Source of the DNA: an uncultured Rhodospirillales bacterium
GTDB lineage: Bacteria > Pseudomonadota > Alphaproteobacteria > Reyranellales > Reyranellaceae
Assembly (NCBI GenBank): GCA_902825855.1
Contig: CADECW010000064.1
Location: forward strand, 1 to 42,694
DNA: 42,694 nt
Direction of reading: 5' to 3'
Within the stretch, counting starts at the first letter, position 1; every line of letters starts with the position of its first letter. The translations under genes were made by a program, and so were the position numbers. Below the pieces are notes generated by a model. The model saw only the letters and a program-made list of their open reading frames with translations. It searched no databases and was not told where the DNA came from. This document shows, piece after piece, positions 16,435 through 23,762 of this stretch.

Positions 16435-16460
16435 TTCGCAGCCTCGGGCTTCTACGTTAC
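16435..16460 (-). promoter_or_regulatory. SigF-type promoter of the Cys-rich peptide gene
   Basis: On the minus strand GTAACG (16460-16455) and CGAA (16438-16435) are separated by exactly 16 bp. This matches the pattern described for SigF-dependent promoters of Caulobacter (GTAACC-N16-CGAA, from memory). It would place the transcript start about 40 nt before the ATG at 16388, with the AGGAGG ribosome site in between. Confidence 0.68.
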
Positions 16461-16483
16461 AGGCGCCGCGCGGATTTAATGGT

Positions 16484-16509
16484 GTAATGTTTCGCTCCCC
16501 GCACACGAA
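16484..16509 (+). promoter_or_regulatory. SigF-type promoter of the sigma factor gene (autoregulation)
   Basis: On the plus strand GTAATG (16484-16489) and CGAA (16506-16509) are separated by exactly 16 bp, the same architecture as the divergent promoter at 16435-16460. Transcription would start near 16515, leaving a short leader with AAAGAG as ribosome site for the TTG start at 16529. The arrangement implies the sigma factor activates its own gene. Confidence 0.62.
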
Positions 16510-16528
16510 TACGTGAAAAGAGCGCTCG

Positions 16529-17077
16529 TTGGCCGACCCGACCGATCTCTCCGCATTGATGCGCCGGGCAAGGCAGGGTGACGACGAGGCCTATCGACGG
16601 CTGCTCGGTCATGTCTCGCAGTGGCTGCGCGGCGTCGTGCGCCGCGGGTTGATTGCGGCGGGACGCGGCCCGGCCGACAGCGAGGATGTCGTTCAGGAGG
16701 CACTGCTCGCCATGCATTTGAAGCGCGATACCTGGGACGAGACACAGCCGATCGAGCCGTGGCTGCGCGCGATTGCACGCTACAAGCTGGTCGATCATCT
16801 GCGTCGGCGCGGCATTCACGATCACGTCGACATCGACGATTACGCCGACAGGATCGCCGTTGCCGTCGATGCCGACGTCGATGCCGCGATGGACTCGGCC
16901 GCGCTGCTGGCCGGCCTGCCCGAACGCCAGCGCCGCATCGTCGAGGAGATTTCCCTGGAAGGGCGGCGCGCCGCCGAAGTCGCGGCAAAGCTGGGCATGA
17001 GCGAGGGCGCCGTTCGCGTCACGCTTCACCGCGCGCTGAAAGCCCTGGCCGCGGCCTATCGACGAGACCGATCATGA
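16529..17077 (+). CDS. ECF RNA polymerase sigma factor, SigF type (ECF16-like)
   Basis: A 182-residue ECF sigma factor. Region 2 spans about 10-80, with DSEDVVQEALLAMHLKRDTW and AIARYKLVDHLRRRG. Region 4 is about 125-175, with LPERQRRIVEEISLEGRRAA and LGMSEGAVRVTLHRALKAL as the helix-turn-helix. It starts at TTG 16529, preceded by AAAGAG; no ATG fits the conserved N-terminus. The stop overlaps the ATG of a DUF1109 protein (ATGA), the characteristic anti-sigma partner of SigF of Caulobacter, which answers to heavy-metal stress. I therefore infer control of the divergent Cys-rich peptide/DoxX unit and of itself. Confidence 0.9.
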   Translation: MADPTDLSALMRRARQGDDEAYRRLLGHVSQWLRGVVRRGLIAAGRGPADSEDVVQEALLAMHLKRDTWDETQPIEPWLRAIARYKLVDHLRRRGIHDHVDIDDYADRIAVAVDADVDAAMDSAALLAGLPERQRRIVEEISLEGRRAAEVAAKLGMSEGAVRVTLHRALKALAAAYRRDRS

Positions 17078-17709
17078 AGACCGACAAGCTGATCGACGCC
17101 CTGGTTGCCGACGACGCGCCGCGCGGCAGGCCGTTGCGCTCAGCGCTCGCGGCAGCGCTGTTCGCCGGCGGCCTCACATCGTTTGTCCTCTTCCTTGCGG
17201 CCCTCGGCGTGCGCGCGGATATCGATCGGGCGCTCGGCACCTGGCGATTCGAGCTCAAAGTCGGGCTGGTGCTGCTGGCGTTGGCACTCGCCTTCAGCCT
17301 GTGCATCGCCGTGTCGCGGCCAGTGATGCCGAGCCACCCGGGACGCCGCCTGCTGCCGCTCGCGGCCCTCGCCATCCTGGCGATCGCGATCGAGCTTCTG
17401 ATCCTGCCCAGCGCTTCCTGGGCAAGCCGGCTGGTGGGCAGCAACGCCCTGGTTTGTCTGATCGCCATTCCGACGCTGGCGATCGCACCGCTCGCCGCCG
17501 TGCTCGCTATCCTGCGCAACGGCGCTCCCGCTTCGCCGGCTCTGGCCGGCGGCGCCGCCGGGTTGCTGGCGGCTACCGCCGCCGGTGCGCTCTATGCCTT
17601 CCACTGCTTCGACGATTCGCCGCTTTTTGTCGTCACCTGGTATTCACTTGCGGCGTTGCCGGTCATCACTCTTGGCGCCGTGATCGGGCGCCGCCTGCTG
17701 CGCTGGTAG
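17074..17709 (+). CDS. DUF1109/NrsF-family membrane anti-sigma factor
   Basis: A 211-residue inner-membrane protein with six predicted helices and a short cytoplasmic N-terminus (MKTDKLIDALVADDAPRGRP). The family hallmark FHCFDDSPLFVVTWY lies near the C-terminus. Two Cys, C128 and C178, fall very near the two conserved Cys of Caulobacter NrsF (131 and 181, from memory) that are needed for sigma release on metal stress; a third, C77, is in helix 2. It should hold the SigF-type sigma factor at the membrane and free it when metal or thiol stress is sensed. ATGA overlap with the sigma gene gives coupled synthesis. Confidence 0.9.
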   Translation: MKTDKLIDALVADDAPRGRPLRSALAAALFAGGLTSFVLFLAALGVRADIDRALGTWRFELKVGLVLLALALAFSLCIAVSRPVMPSHPGRRLLPLAALAILAIAIELLILPSASWASRLVGSNALVCLIAIPTLAIAPLAAVLAILRNGAPASPALAGGAAGLLAATAAGALYAFHCFDDSPLFVVTWYSLAALPVITLGAVIGRRLLRW

Positions 17710-17979
17710 CTGCGCCTGCTCGTCCAAGGGCGCAACAGCAATATTCGCACATGTCGCGATTCACGGGACAGGCAAGAGAAGAGAGGCAGCGCAAGGAGTT
17801 AAGCGTTGATTCCGGGGCGAGAAGCGAGTTCGATTCCAGTCTTGACCTGTGGAGCCTCTCGAACGTCGATCCGCAACTTCTTCATGCTCCCCTGAACTAC
17901 CGCGAATCTGTGTCCAATTCGTCATAAACCCGCCGGATTCCGTGGGCGTTATGGGGACCTAAAGCAACATCGGAAGGCC
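17710..17979 (+). promoter_or_regulatory. Intergenic leader of the Srf-type operon
   Basis: About 270 bases without a supported gene. It includes TTGACC (near 17843), a plausible -35 element without a clear -10, and a GGAAGG ribosome site directly before ATG 17980. No terminator for the upstream anti-sigma gene is obvious, so read-through from the SigF-type promoter cannot be excluded. Confidence 0.35.
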
Positions 17980-19254
17980 ATGGGCGACCGCCCTACTCTG
18001 ATCCTCACGACACGGTTGGGCGTACGGCCGCTGGGCGTACGTGGCGACGCCCTTCACAATGTGGCCGGGCAGCTGCTGGCCGTCATCCGCCGCCGGCTGG
18101 GCGAGGGACCTGCCAACCTCCTGGCTGAACCACAGTTGCGTGAGAGCGGCGACGGCATCGACTGGTACGCCGCCCGCTCGGGCGAGGTCCGGCGGTTCGC
18201 CGATCTCAGCGACAGCGAGCGAGCCGCCACCCTGGAGACGGTGGAAACCCGTCTCGCCGCGATCCGGTCGCTCGGCGGCGTGCTGAAGGAATCGACCGGC
18301 AGCGAAGAGGCGCGCCTGATCGGCCGCTCCCTCGAGCTTGCCACCACTCGACCGTCCGACGACTTCATCTTCCTGGTCGATGGCGAACCGGTGATCGCCG
18401 CCTGGGGCTACGAGGCCGATGCCGTCGCGGGCCTCGCCGCCTTCGCGCCGCCGCCGGTTCCGGCGCCTGCGCCGCTTCGGCCCCCACCGGCAGTGATGGC
18501 GAGCGCTCCCGCCGCCCTGCTGCCCGCCCGCCTTGCCTGGGCGCCGTGGCTGAGCGCGCTGCTGTTCGGCCTGCTGCTCCTGCTGCTGCTCCTCATCACC
18601 TCGTGGCTGTTGCGCGCCTGCGCTCCGGTCGATCCTTCGCTCAATATCGCCACGCTGGAGACGCCCGCTCCGCCGGCGCCCGAGCCGCCGCCGGATCCCA
18701 CGCCGCTCCTCAAGGCATCGCTCGATTCGGAGCAGGCCGACCAGAACAAGCTCAAGGCCGAACTCGCAGCGCTCGAGGTCGAGCTCAAGGACAAGGTGGC
18801 GATGTGCAAGCCGATCGAGCCGCCCAAGCCGCCACCACCGCCGCCTCCCCCGCCCGTGGCCAAGGCGCCGCCGCCTCCTCCACCTCCGCCGCCGCAGCAG
18901 CAGGCCGCCGCCCCGCAGGCCCCGCCCGCGCCGCCTATCAACCGGCCGCCGCCGGGCCAGCTTCCCTGTAACTGGTCGGGCGATTCGGGCGGCGAGGGCG
19001 TCACCCGCAACCGGCACTATCTAGGCGACAGGCCGGGCTTCGTGGCGATCAACTACAACCTTTATGTGAAGCCCGACGATATCAAGGTGATGTATCGTGG
19101 CCAGAACATCGCTGGCACCGGCGGGCCGCGCAGTGGACGCGGAGGCTTCGGCTTCAACTGGAACCCGGTTCCCGGGGATTATTCGGTCGACGTCATCGTA
19201 ACAGGTGAGATGTGGGGTACGCGCTGGACGTACGCCATGGTCTGCCCCCGCTGA
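17980..19254 (+). CDS. SrfA-like membrane protein 1 of the Srf-type locus
   Basis: A 424-residue protein. Residues 1-150 form a cytoplasmic domain with IDWYAARSGEVRRFADL and FLVDGEPVIAAWGYEADA. Then come a Pro/Ala linker, one membrane helix (about 190-213), a Pro-rich stretch, a coiled coil (about 245-272) ending at C276, a run of polyproline (280-325) and a C-terminal periplasmic domain starting at C330 (CNWSGDSGG) that looks beta-rich and closes with the Cys pair C330/C422. The N-terminal 150 residues are clearly homologous to those of the next gene. SrfA proteins (SsrB-regulated factors of Salmonella) share this membrane-plus-SrfB/SrfC context. GGAAGG precedes the ATG. Function unknown; probably an envelope component. 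Confidence 0.75.
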   Translation: MGDRPTLILTTRLGVRPLGVRGDALHNVAGQLLAVIRRRLGEGPANLLAEPQLRESGDGIDWYAARSGEVRRFADLSDSERAATLETVETRLAAIRSLGGVLKESTGSEEARLIGRSLELATTRPSDDFIFLVDGEPVIAAWGYEADAVAGLAAFAPPPVPAPAPLRPPPAVMASAPAALLPARLAWAPWLSALLFGLLLLLLLLITSWLLRACAPVDPSLNIATLETPAPPAPEPPPDPTPLLKASLDSEQADQNKLKAELAALEVELKDKVAMCKPIEPPKPPPPPPPPPVAKAPPPPPPPPPQQQAAAPQAPPAPPINRPPPGQLPCNWSGDSGGEGVTRNRHYLGDRPGFVAINYNLYVKPDDIKVMYRGQNIAGTGGPRSGRGGFGFNWNPVPGDYSVDVIVTGEMWGTRWTYAMVCPR

Positions 19255-19277
19255 GAAGAGAGAGTCGAGAATCCGAA

Positions 19278-20756
19278 ATGGCCGCTGGTCCCCTTCTCGT
19301 CAGTGAACCGCTGCAGCGCTATCGCGCGCTGGGCCTGGCGGGCGATCCGGTATGGCGCGCCGCGGGGCAGCTGCGCACCGCCATCGCCCAGCGCCTGTCG
19401 CGCCGGCATGCCGACCTGCTGGCGATTCCCGAAGTCGATCCGACCGGCCAGCGCATCGACTGGTACGCTCCGTTCGAAGGCCAGTCCCGCAAGCTCGCCG
19501 AGCTCGACGATGGCGAGCGTCAGGCGATCCTGAGCGAAGTCCATCGGCTGCATGGCGAGATCACCGGCCTGGCCGATTCGATGGACGAGCCGCAGCGCTC
19601 GACCGCCGAGCGCAACTTCGCTCGCCTGCTGCGCCACGCGCTGACCGCGCCGGGCGAGGACACGCTCTACGTCGTCGACGGCAAACCCGTGATGACCTTC
19701 TGGGGCTTCTCGGCCGACGCCAACCTTCCCGGCGTCTTCCTGGCGAGCCCGCCGGTCGCGCCGCGTGCCGCCGTTCGGCCGCAGCACATCCAGGAAGCCG
19801 TGATGGCTTCTGCTCCGGCCGTCGCCGCCATCGGCACGCGATCGGTGTGGTGGCAGTGGCTGCTGCTGGCCGTGCTCCTGCTGCTGCTGCTGGCGCTGCT
19901 GGCCTGGCTGGTGCGGCCCTATCTGCCGCGCCTCGAACCGTGGCTCGAAGCGGAGGCGCGCGATCGGGCGCTGAGCCTCGCCGTGCGCCAGCCGGTCGAG
20001 CTGCAGAAGGCGCGCGCCGAAACGCTGCAGCAGGACAACGAGAACCTGCGACTGGAACTCGCCCGCCTCACCAACGAGGCGGCGCGCCGCGGCGCCGATT
20101 GCGCTGCCGCCATCGTCGTACCGGGTGGCGTCGTGGGCGGCGTCGTTGTCGCCGATTCGAATGCGCCGATCGAACGCAGCGCCGCGCCGGATGCGCCGGT
20201 GGCCGGGCTCGACGTCAACGCGGCCGACAAGGGCGCAGGCAAGGACCAGCCGCAGGGCAAGGGTCCCGACGACAAGAACGTCGACAAGGGCAACTTGAAG
20301 GGGCCCGATCCCCAAGGCCCTCAGGACAAGGGCAGCCAGGAGAAGGGCAAGGACAAGGGCGCGGCCGCCAAGGACGAGCCCAAGCCCATGACCGTTCCGC
20401 CCGAAGCCAAGCAGAAAGGCGACCTCGCATTTCTCAAGGGCGATTGGCGCTCGCGCACGGGGCTGGCCACGGCCACGGGTGAACGCGACCTCAGGCCCAA
20501 CTACAATCTGGACGACAAGGGCAAGGGCAAGGTCTCCTTCGTGCAGAAGAACGGGACGACCTGCGAGGCGCCGGCCGAGGCGCGCTGGGACGGGTCGAAG
20601 CTCGTGATCGAGGAAAAAGCCAATCCCAAGTGCGCTGACGGCAAGACCTACGCCCGCAATACGGTAAACTGCGAAGTCGGCCAGGACGGCGTGGCCAAGT
20701 GCACGGGGAGTCAACCCGGTGACAAGCGCAGCTACAACGTCCAGTTCGGCCGTTGA
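19278..20756 (+). CDS. SrfA-like membrane protein 2 of the Srf-type locus
   Basis: A 492-residue protein. The N-terminal cytoplasmic domain (about 15-150: RIDWYAPFEGQSRKLAELDD, LYVVDGKPVMTFWGFSADA) is paralogous to the preceding gene product. One helix (about 190-212) follows, then a coiled coil (about 240-270) ending at C275, a Lys/Gly/Asp-rich flexible stretch (315-375) and a C-terminal domain (about 382-492) with FLKGDWRSRTGLATATGE and four Cys (429, 452, 465, 475). That C-terminal domain resembles the one that ends SrfA virulence-factor proteins. The start MAAGPLLVSEP at 19278 is chosen because the conserved domain begins soon after. It lies 23 nt after the preceding gene. Confidence 0.75.
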   Translation: MAAGPLLVSEPLQRYRALGLAGDPVWRAAGQLRTAIAQRLSRRHADLLAIPEVDPTGQRIDWYAPFEGQSRKLAELDDGERQAILSEVHRLHGEITGLADSMDEPQRSTAERNFARLLRHALTAPGEDTLYVVDGKPVMTFWGFSADANLPGVFLASPPVAPRAAVRPQHIQEAVMASAPAVAAIGTRSVWWQWLLLAVLLLLLLALLAWLVRPYLPRLEPWLEAEARDRALSLAVRQPVELQKARAETLQQDNENLRLELARLTNEAARRGADCAAAIVVPGGVVGGVVVADSNAPIERSAAPDAPVAGLDVNAADKGAGKDQPQGKGPDDKNVDKGNLKGPDPQGPQDKGSQEKGKDKGAAAKDEPKPMTVPPEAKQKGDLAFLKGDWRSRTGLATATGERDLRPNYNLDDKGKGKVSFVQKNGTTCEAPAEARWDGSKLVIEEKANPKCADGKTYARNTVNCEVGQDGVAKCTGSQPGDKRSYNVQFGR

Positions 20757-20788
20757 CTCTGCGTATTTGTGCAACACTTTGACCTGAC

Positions 20789-23755
20789 ATGAGCGACCTT
20801 GCCCGCCTGCCGAGCTATCCCAGCCCGACGACGCTGATCGCCCGTTCGGGCATCCAGTTCCTCGATTTCGGCTTCGACCCCGTGCGCCTGAAGGTGCGCG
20901 AATGGGGCTTCCACGACAACGCAGCCAACAAGGCCGTCGACGACCTGGTCCAGCTCGACTTCGACGAAGTGCGCGGGCAGTACGAGGTGGTCGAGAACGG
21001 CCGCCGCCGCGCCGCCGAGCCCAACCTCGTCGTCACCGCCAAGGACGCGCTGGCGCCCTTCCTGGACAAGTGGGTGCCGGTTCCCTTCCTGCAGGTGCGG
21101 CCCAACAACCAGTTCCGCGAGGGCCCGGCCGACTGGGCGCGCGTGCGCGTGGTCGATCTCGAAGCGCGCTACGGCGCGGGCTATCGCGACGAGCAGGGCC
21201 ATCGCTATCGCTGTGTGCTCGCCTTCGATACCGGCCTGATCGCCGAGGCCGAGGGGCGCGCCTATCTCGCGCCCTCGCCGAAGGACGTGACGTCGGGCGC
21301 ATTGTTCGCGCTGGCCCCCCAGCAGCGCGCCAACCACTGGCTGTTGCGGCAGAGCTGGATGACGCAGTGGCTCGAAGAGTTGTTCCGCGAACTGCATCCG
21401 CGCGCCACGCTCGAGGAGATCGAGGGCGACATCAAGCAGAAGCCGCAGGAAGCGGTGGCGCGCTACCTCGCCTTCCTCGGACTGCTGGCCGATGCCGTGC
21501 ACTTTCCGCCGATCAAGCTCGTCGGCGACGCCGAGCGGCCGGGCCGCGGTGCCATCGAGGTCGATCTGGTGCTCGATGTCGGCAACTCGCGCACCTGCGG
21601 GCTCCTGATCGAGGCGGCGGGCGAACTCGGCGTCAACCTGAACGATTCCTACGAGCTCGCGCTGCGCGACCTCTCCCATCCCGAGATCGTGCATACCAAG
21701 CCGTTCGAATCGCGCGTCGAGTTCGCGCAGGCCTGGTTCGGCAAGAACCACCTGTCGCGGCTGGGCGGCCGCGCCGATGCCTTCGTATGGCCGACCATGA
21801 CCCGCGTCGGCCCCGAGGCGACCCGCCTCGCCGCGCGGCGCCGCGGCACCGAGGGCAATACCGGCATGTCGAGCCCCAAGCGCTACCTGTGGGACGAGGA
21901 GCCGCAAGCCCGCGAATGGCGCTTCAACATCGCCTACGCCCAGGACCAGACGGCGATGCCTGCTGCGGCCGGCCCGATGGCCCAGCTGGTCAACCAGAAG
22001 GGCGAGCCGTTGCACCTGGTCGAGCCCGAGGCCGACAGCGCCGATCATCTGCCGGTGTTCGAGCCGCTTTATTCGCGCTCCTCGATCATGACCTTCGTGC
22101 TGAGCGAGGTGCTGCTGCAGGCGCTGACGCTCATGAACTCGCCGCAGCAGCGCGGCCGTCGCGCCCATGCCGAGACGCCGCGCCGGCTGCGCCGCATCGT
22201 GCTGACGCTGCCGACCGGCATGCCGCTGGCCGAGCGGCTGATCTTCCGCAAACGCGCCGAAGCCGCGCGCGACCTCGTGTGGATGATGCTGGGCTGGAAG
22301 CTCGACGATTCGGCCGCACCGGCGCCGCGCGTGCTGACCGACTGGGACGAGGCTTCCTGCACCCAGCTCGTCTATCTCTACACCGAGGTGGCGCGCAATT
22401 TCGGCGGCGATGCCCGCCGCTTCTTCCAGGTCACCGCCAAGCCGCGCGGCAAGGCGTTCGACGGCAAGCTGTCGATCGCCAGCATCGATGTCGGCGGCGG
22501 CACGACCGACCTGATCATCAACTCCTATGGCCTCGAGGGCGCCGGCACGTCCGTCACGCTTTTCCCGGAGCAGAAATTCCGCGAGGGGTTCAACGTCGCC
22601 GGCGACGACATCCTTCTGCGTGTCGTGCAGGCCCATGTCCTGCCGCCGATCGAGTCGGCGATGCGCGCCGCCGGCATCGCCAATCCTACCGATCTGATGG
22701 CCGAGCTTCTGGGCGGCGACCGCGGCGGCGAGGACGTGATCCAGCGCAACCTGCGCCAGCAGTTCGCGCTGCAGGTCGCCCATCCCATCGCGCTCGAGTT
22801 CATGCGCGCCGCGGAAGACTACGACCCGACCTCCGGCGTTGTCGCGGCCGAGCCGCGGCCCTACGAGTCGTTCTTCCCCAACGGCTCCAAGCCGTCCGAG
22901 GAAGTCATCACCTTCGTCAACGAGGCGGCACGCAAGCGCGGCGCCAAGGGTTTCGATCTCAAGGCGATGGTGTTCCCGGTCGAACTGCCGGGCATCGACA
23001 AGACGGTGCGCGCCGAGATGGGCCGCGTGCTGGCGCCCCTGGCCGAGATCGTCCATGCCTACGATTGCGACGTGCTGCTGCTGTCGGGTCGGCCCTCGCG
23101 CCTGCCGGGCATCCGCGCGCTGCTGATGGAGTTGCTGCCGCTGCCGCCCGAGCGCGTGATCTCGCTGCACGAGTATCGCGTCGGCGCCTGGTACCCCTTC
23201 CGCGATGCCCGGCTGCGCGTCGAGGATCCCAAGACGACGGTGGCGGTGGGCGCGATGATCGCGGCGCTGGCCCAGTCGCAGCTGCCGGACTTCTCCTTCC
23301 GCTCCGACCTCCTGCGCTCGCGCAGCATCGCCAAGTTCATCGGCAAGCTCGATGGCGGCGGCCGCCTGCAGCGCGAGGACCTGGTCTATCGCGACGTCGA
23401 CCTCGACAATCGCGAGTACGAGCTGCCGGAGATCGCCTTCGAGTTCCGCGGGCCCATGTGGCTCGGCGCGCGACAGCTCGACCTGGTGCGCTGGCCGGCG
23501 GCGCGGCTCTATGCGCTCGAGTTCGCCAAACCGGAGTACGCCGAGCGTCACGCCCGCGAGACGCCGTTCAAGATCGCGCTGGCCCGGGTGAAGCCCAAGG
23601 ACAAGGATTCGGGTGACGTCGAGCGCTTCCGCCTGCGTCAGGTGACCAACCGCGACGGCCGCGCCGTCGCACTCGATCGCTTGACGCTCCGACTGCAAAC
23701 CTTGCCGCGTCGAGAGGGCTACTGGCTCGACACCGGCATGCTCAAGACCGGGTAA
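20789..23755 (+). CDS. srfB: SrfB-family actin/Hsp70-fold ATPase
   Basis: A 988-residue cytoplasmic protein of the SrfB virulence-factor family. The three nucleotide-binding motifs of the actin/Hsp70 superfamily are present in order: phosphate-1 DVGNSRT (263-269), phosphate-2 DVGGGTTD (567-574) and adenosine motif LSGRPSRLPG (765-774). The large insertions between them, and the N-terminal 250 residues, are specific to SrfB. It probably binds and hydrolyses ATP in a cyclic or filament-forming way; that is inference from the fold. It follows the two SrfA-like genes by 32 nt with no strong ribosome site. A long open frame on the opposite strand is a GC-codon artefact. Confidence 0.9.
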   Translation: MSDLARLPSYPSPTTLIARSGIQFLDFGFDPVRLKVREWGFHDNAANKAVDDLVQLDFDEVRGQYEVVENGRRRAAEPNLVVTAKDALAPFLDKWVPVPFLQVRPNNQFREGPADWARVRVVDLEARYGAGYRDEQGHRYRCVLAFDTGLIAEAEGRAYLAPSPKDVTSGALFALAPQQRANHWLLRQSWMTQWLEELFRELHPRATLEEIEGDIKQKPQEAVARYLAFLGLLADAVHFPPIKLVGDAERPGRGAIEVDLVLDVGNSRTCGLLIEAAGELGVNLNDSYELALRDLSHPEIVHTKPFESRVEFAQAWFGKNHLSRLGGRADAFVWPTMTRVGPEATRLAARRRGTEGNTGMSSPKRYLWDEEPQAREWRFNIAYAQDQTAMPAAAGPMAQLVNQKGEPLHLVEPEADSADHLPVFEPLYSRSSIMTFVLSEVLLQALTLMNSPQQRGRRAHAETPRRLRRIVLTLPTGMPLAERLIFRKRAEAARDLVWMMLGWKLDDSAAPAPRVLTDWDEASCTQLVYLYTEVARNFGGDARRFFQVTAKPRGKAFDGKLSIASIDVGGGTTDLIINSYGLEGAGTSVTLFPEQKFREGFNVAGDDILLRVVQAHVLPPIESAMRAAGIANPTDLMAELLGGDRGGEDVIQRNLRQQFALQVAHPIALEFMRAAEDYDPTSGVVAAEPRPYESFFPNGSKPSEEVITFVNEAARKRGAKGFDLKAMVFPVELPGIDKTVRAEMGRVLAPLAEIVHAYDCDVLLLSGRPSRLPGIRALLMELLPLPPERVISLHEYRVGAWYPFRDARLRVEDPKTTVAVGAMIAALAQSQLPDFSFRSDLLRSRSIAKFIGKLDGGGRLQREDLVYRDVDLDNREYELPEIAFEFRGPMWLGARQLDLVRWPAARLYALEFAKPEYAERHARETPFKIALARVKPKDKDSGDVERFRLRQVTNRDGRAVALDRLTLRLQTLPRREGYWLDTGMLKTG

Positions 23756-23762
23756 CGCCGCA

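Noticed and set aside
18805..18960. CCG/CCT-rich repeats that might be a satellite or CRISPR-like array
   Set aside because: They simply encode the polyproline linker of the SrfA-like protein; there are no regular spacers.
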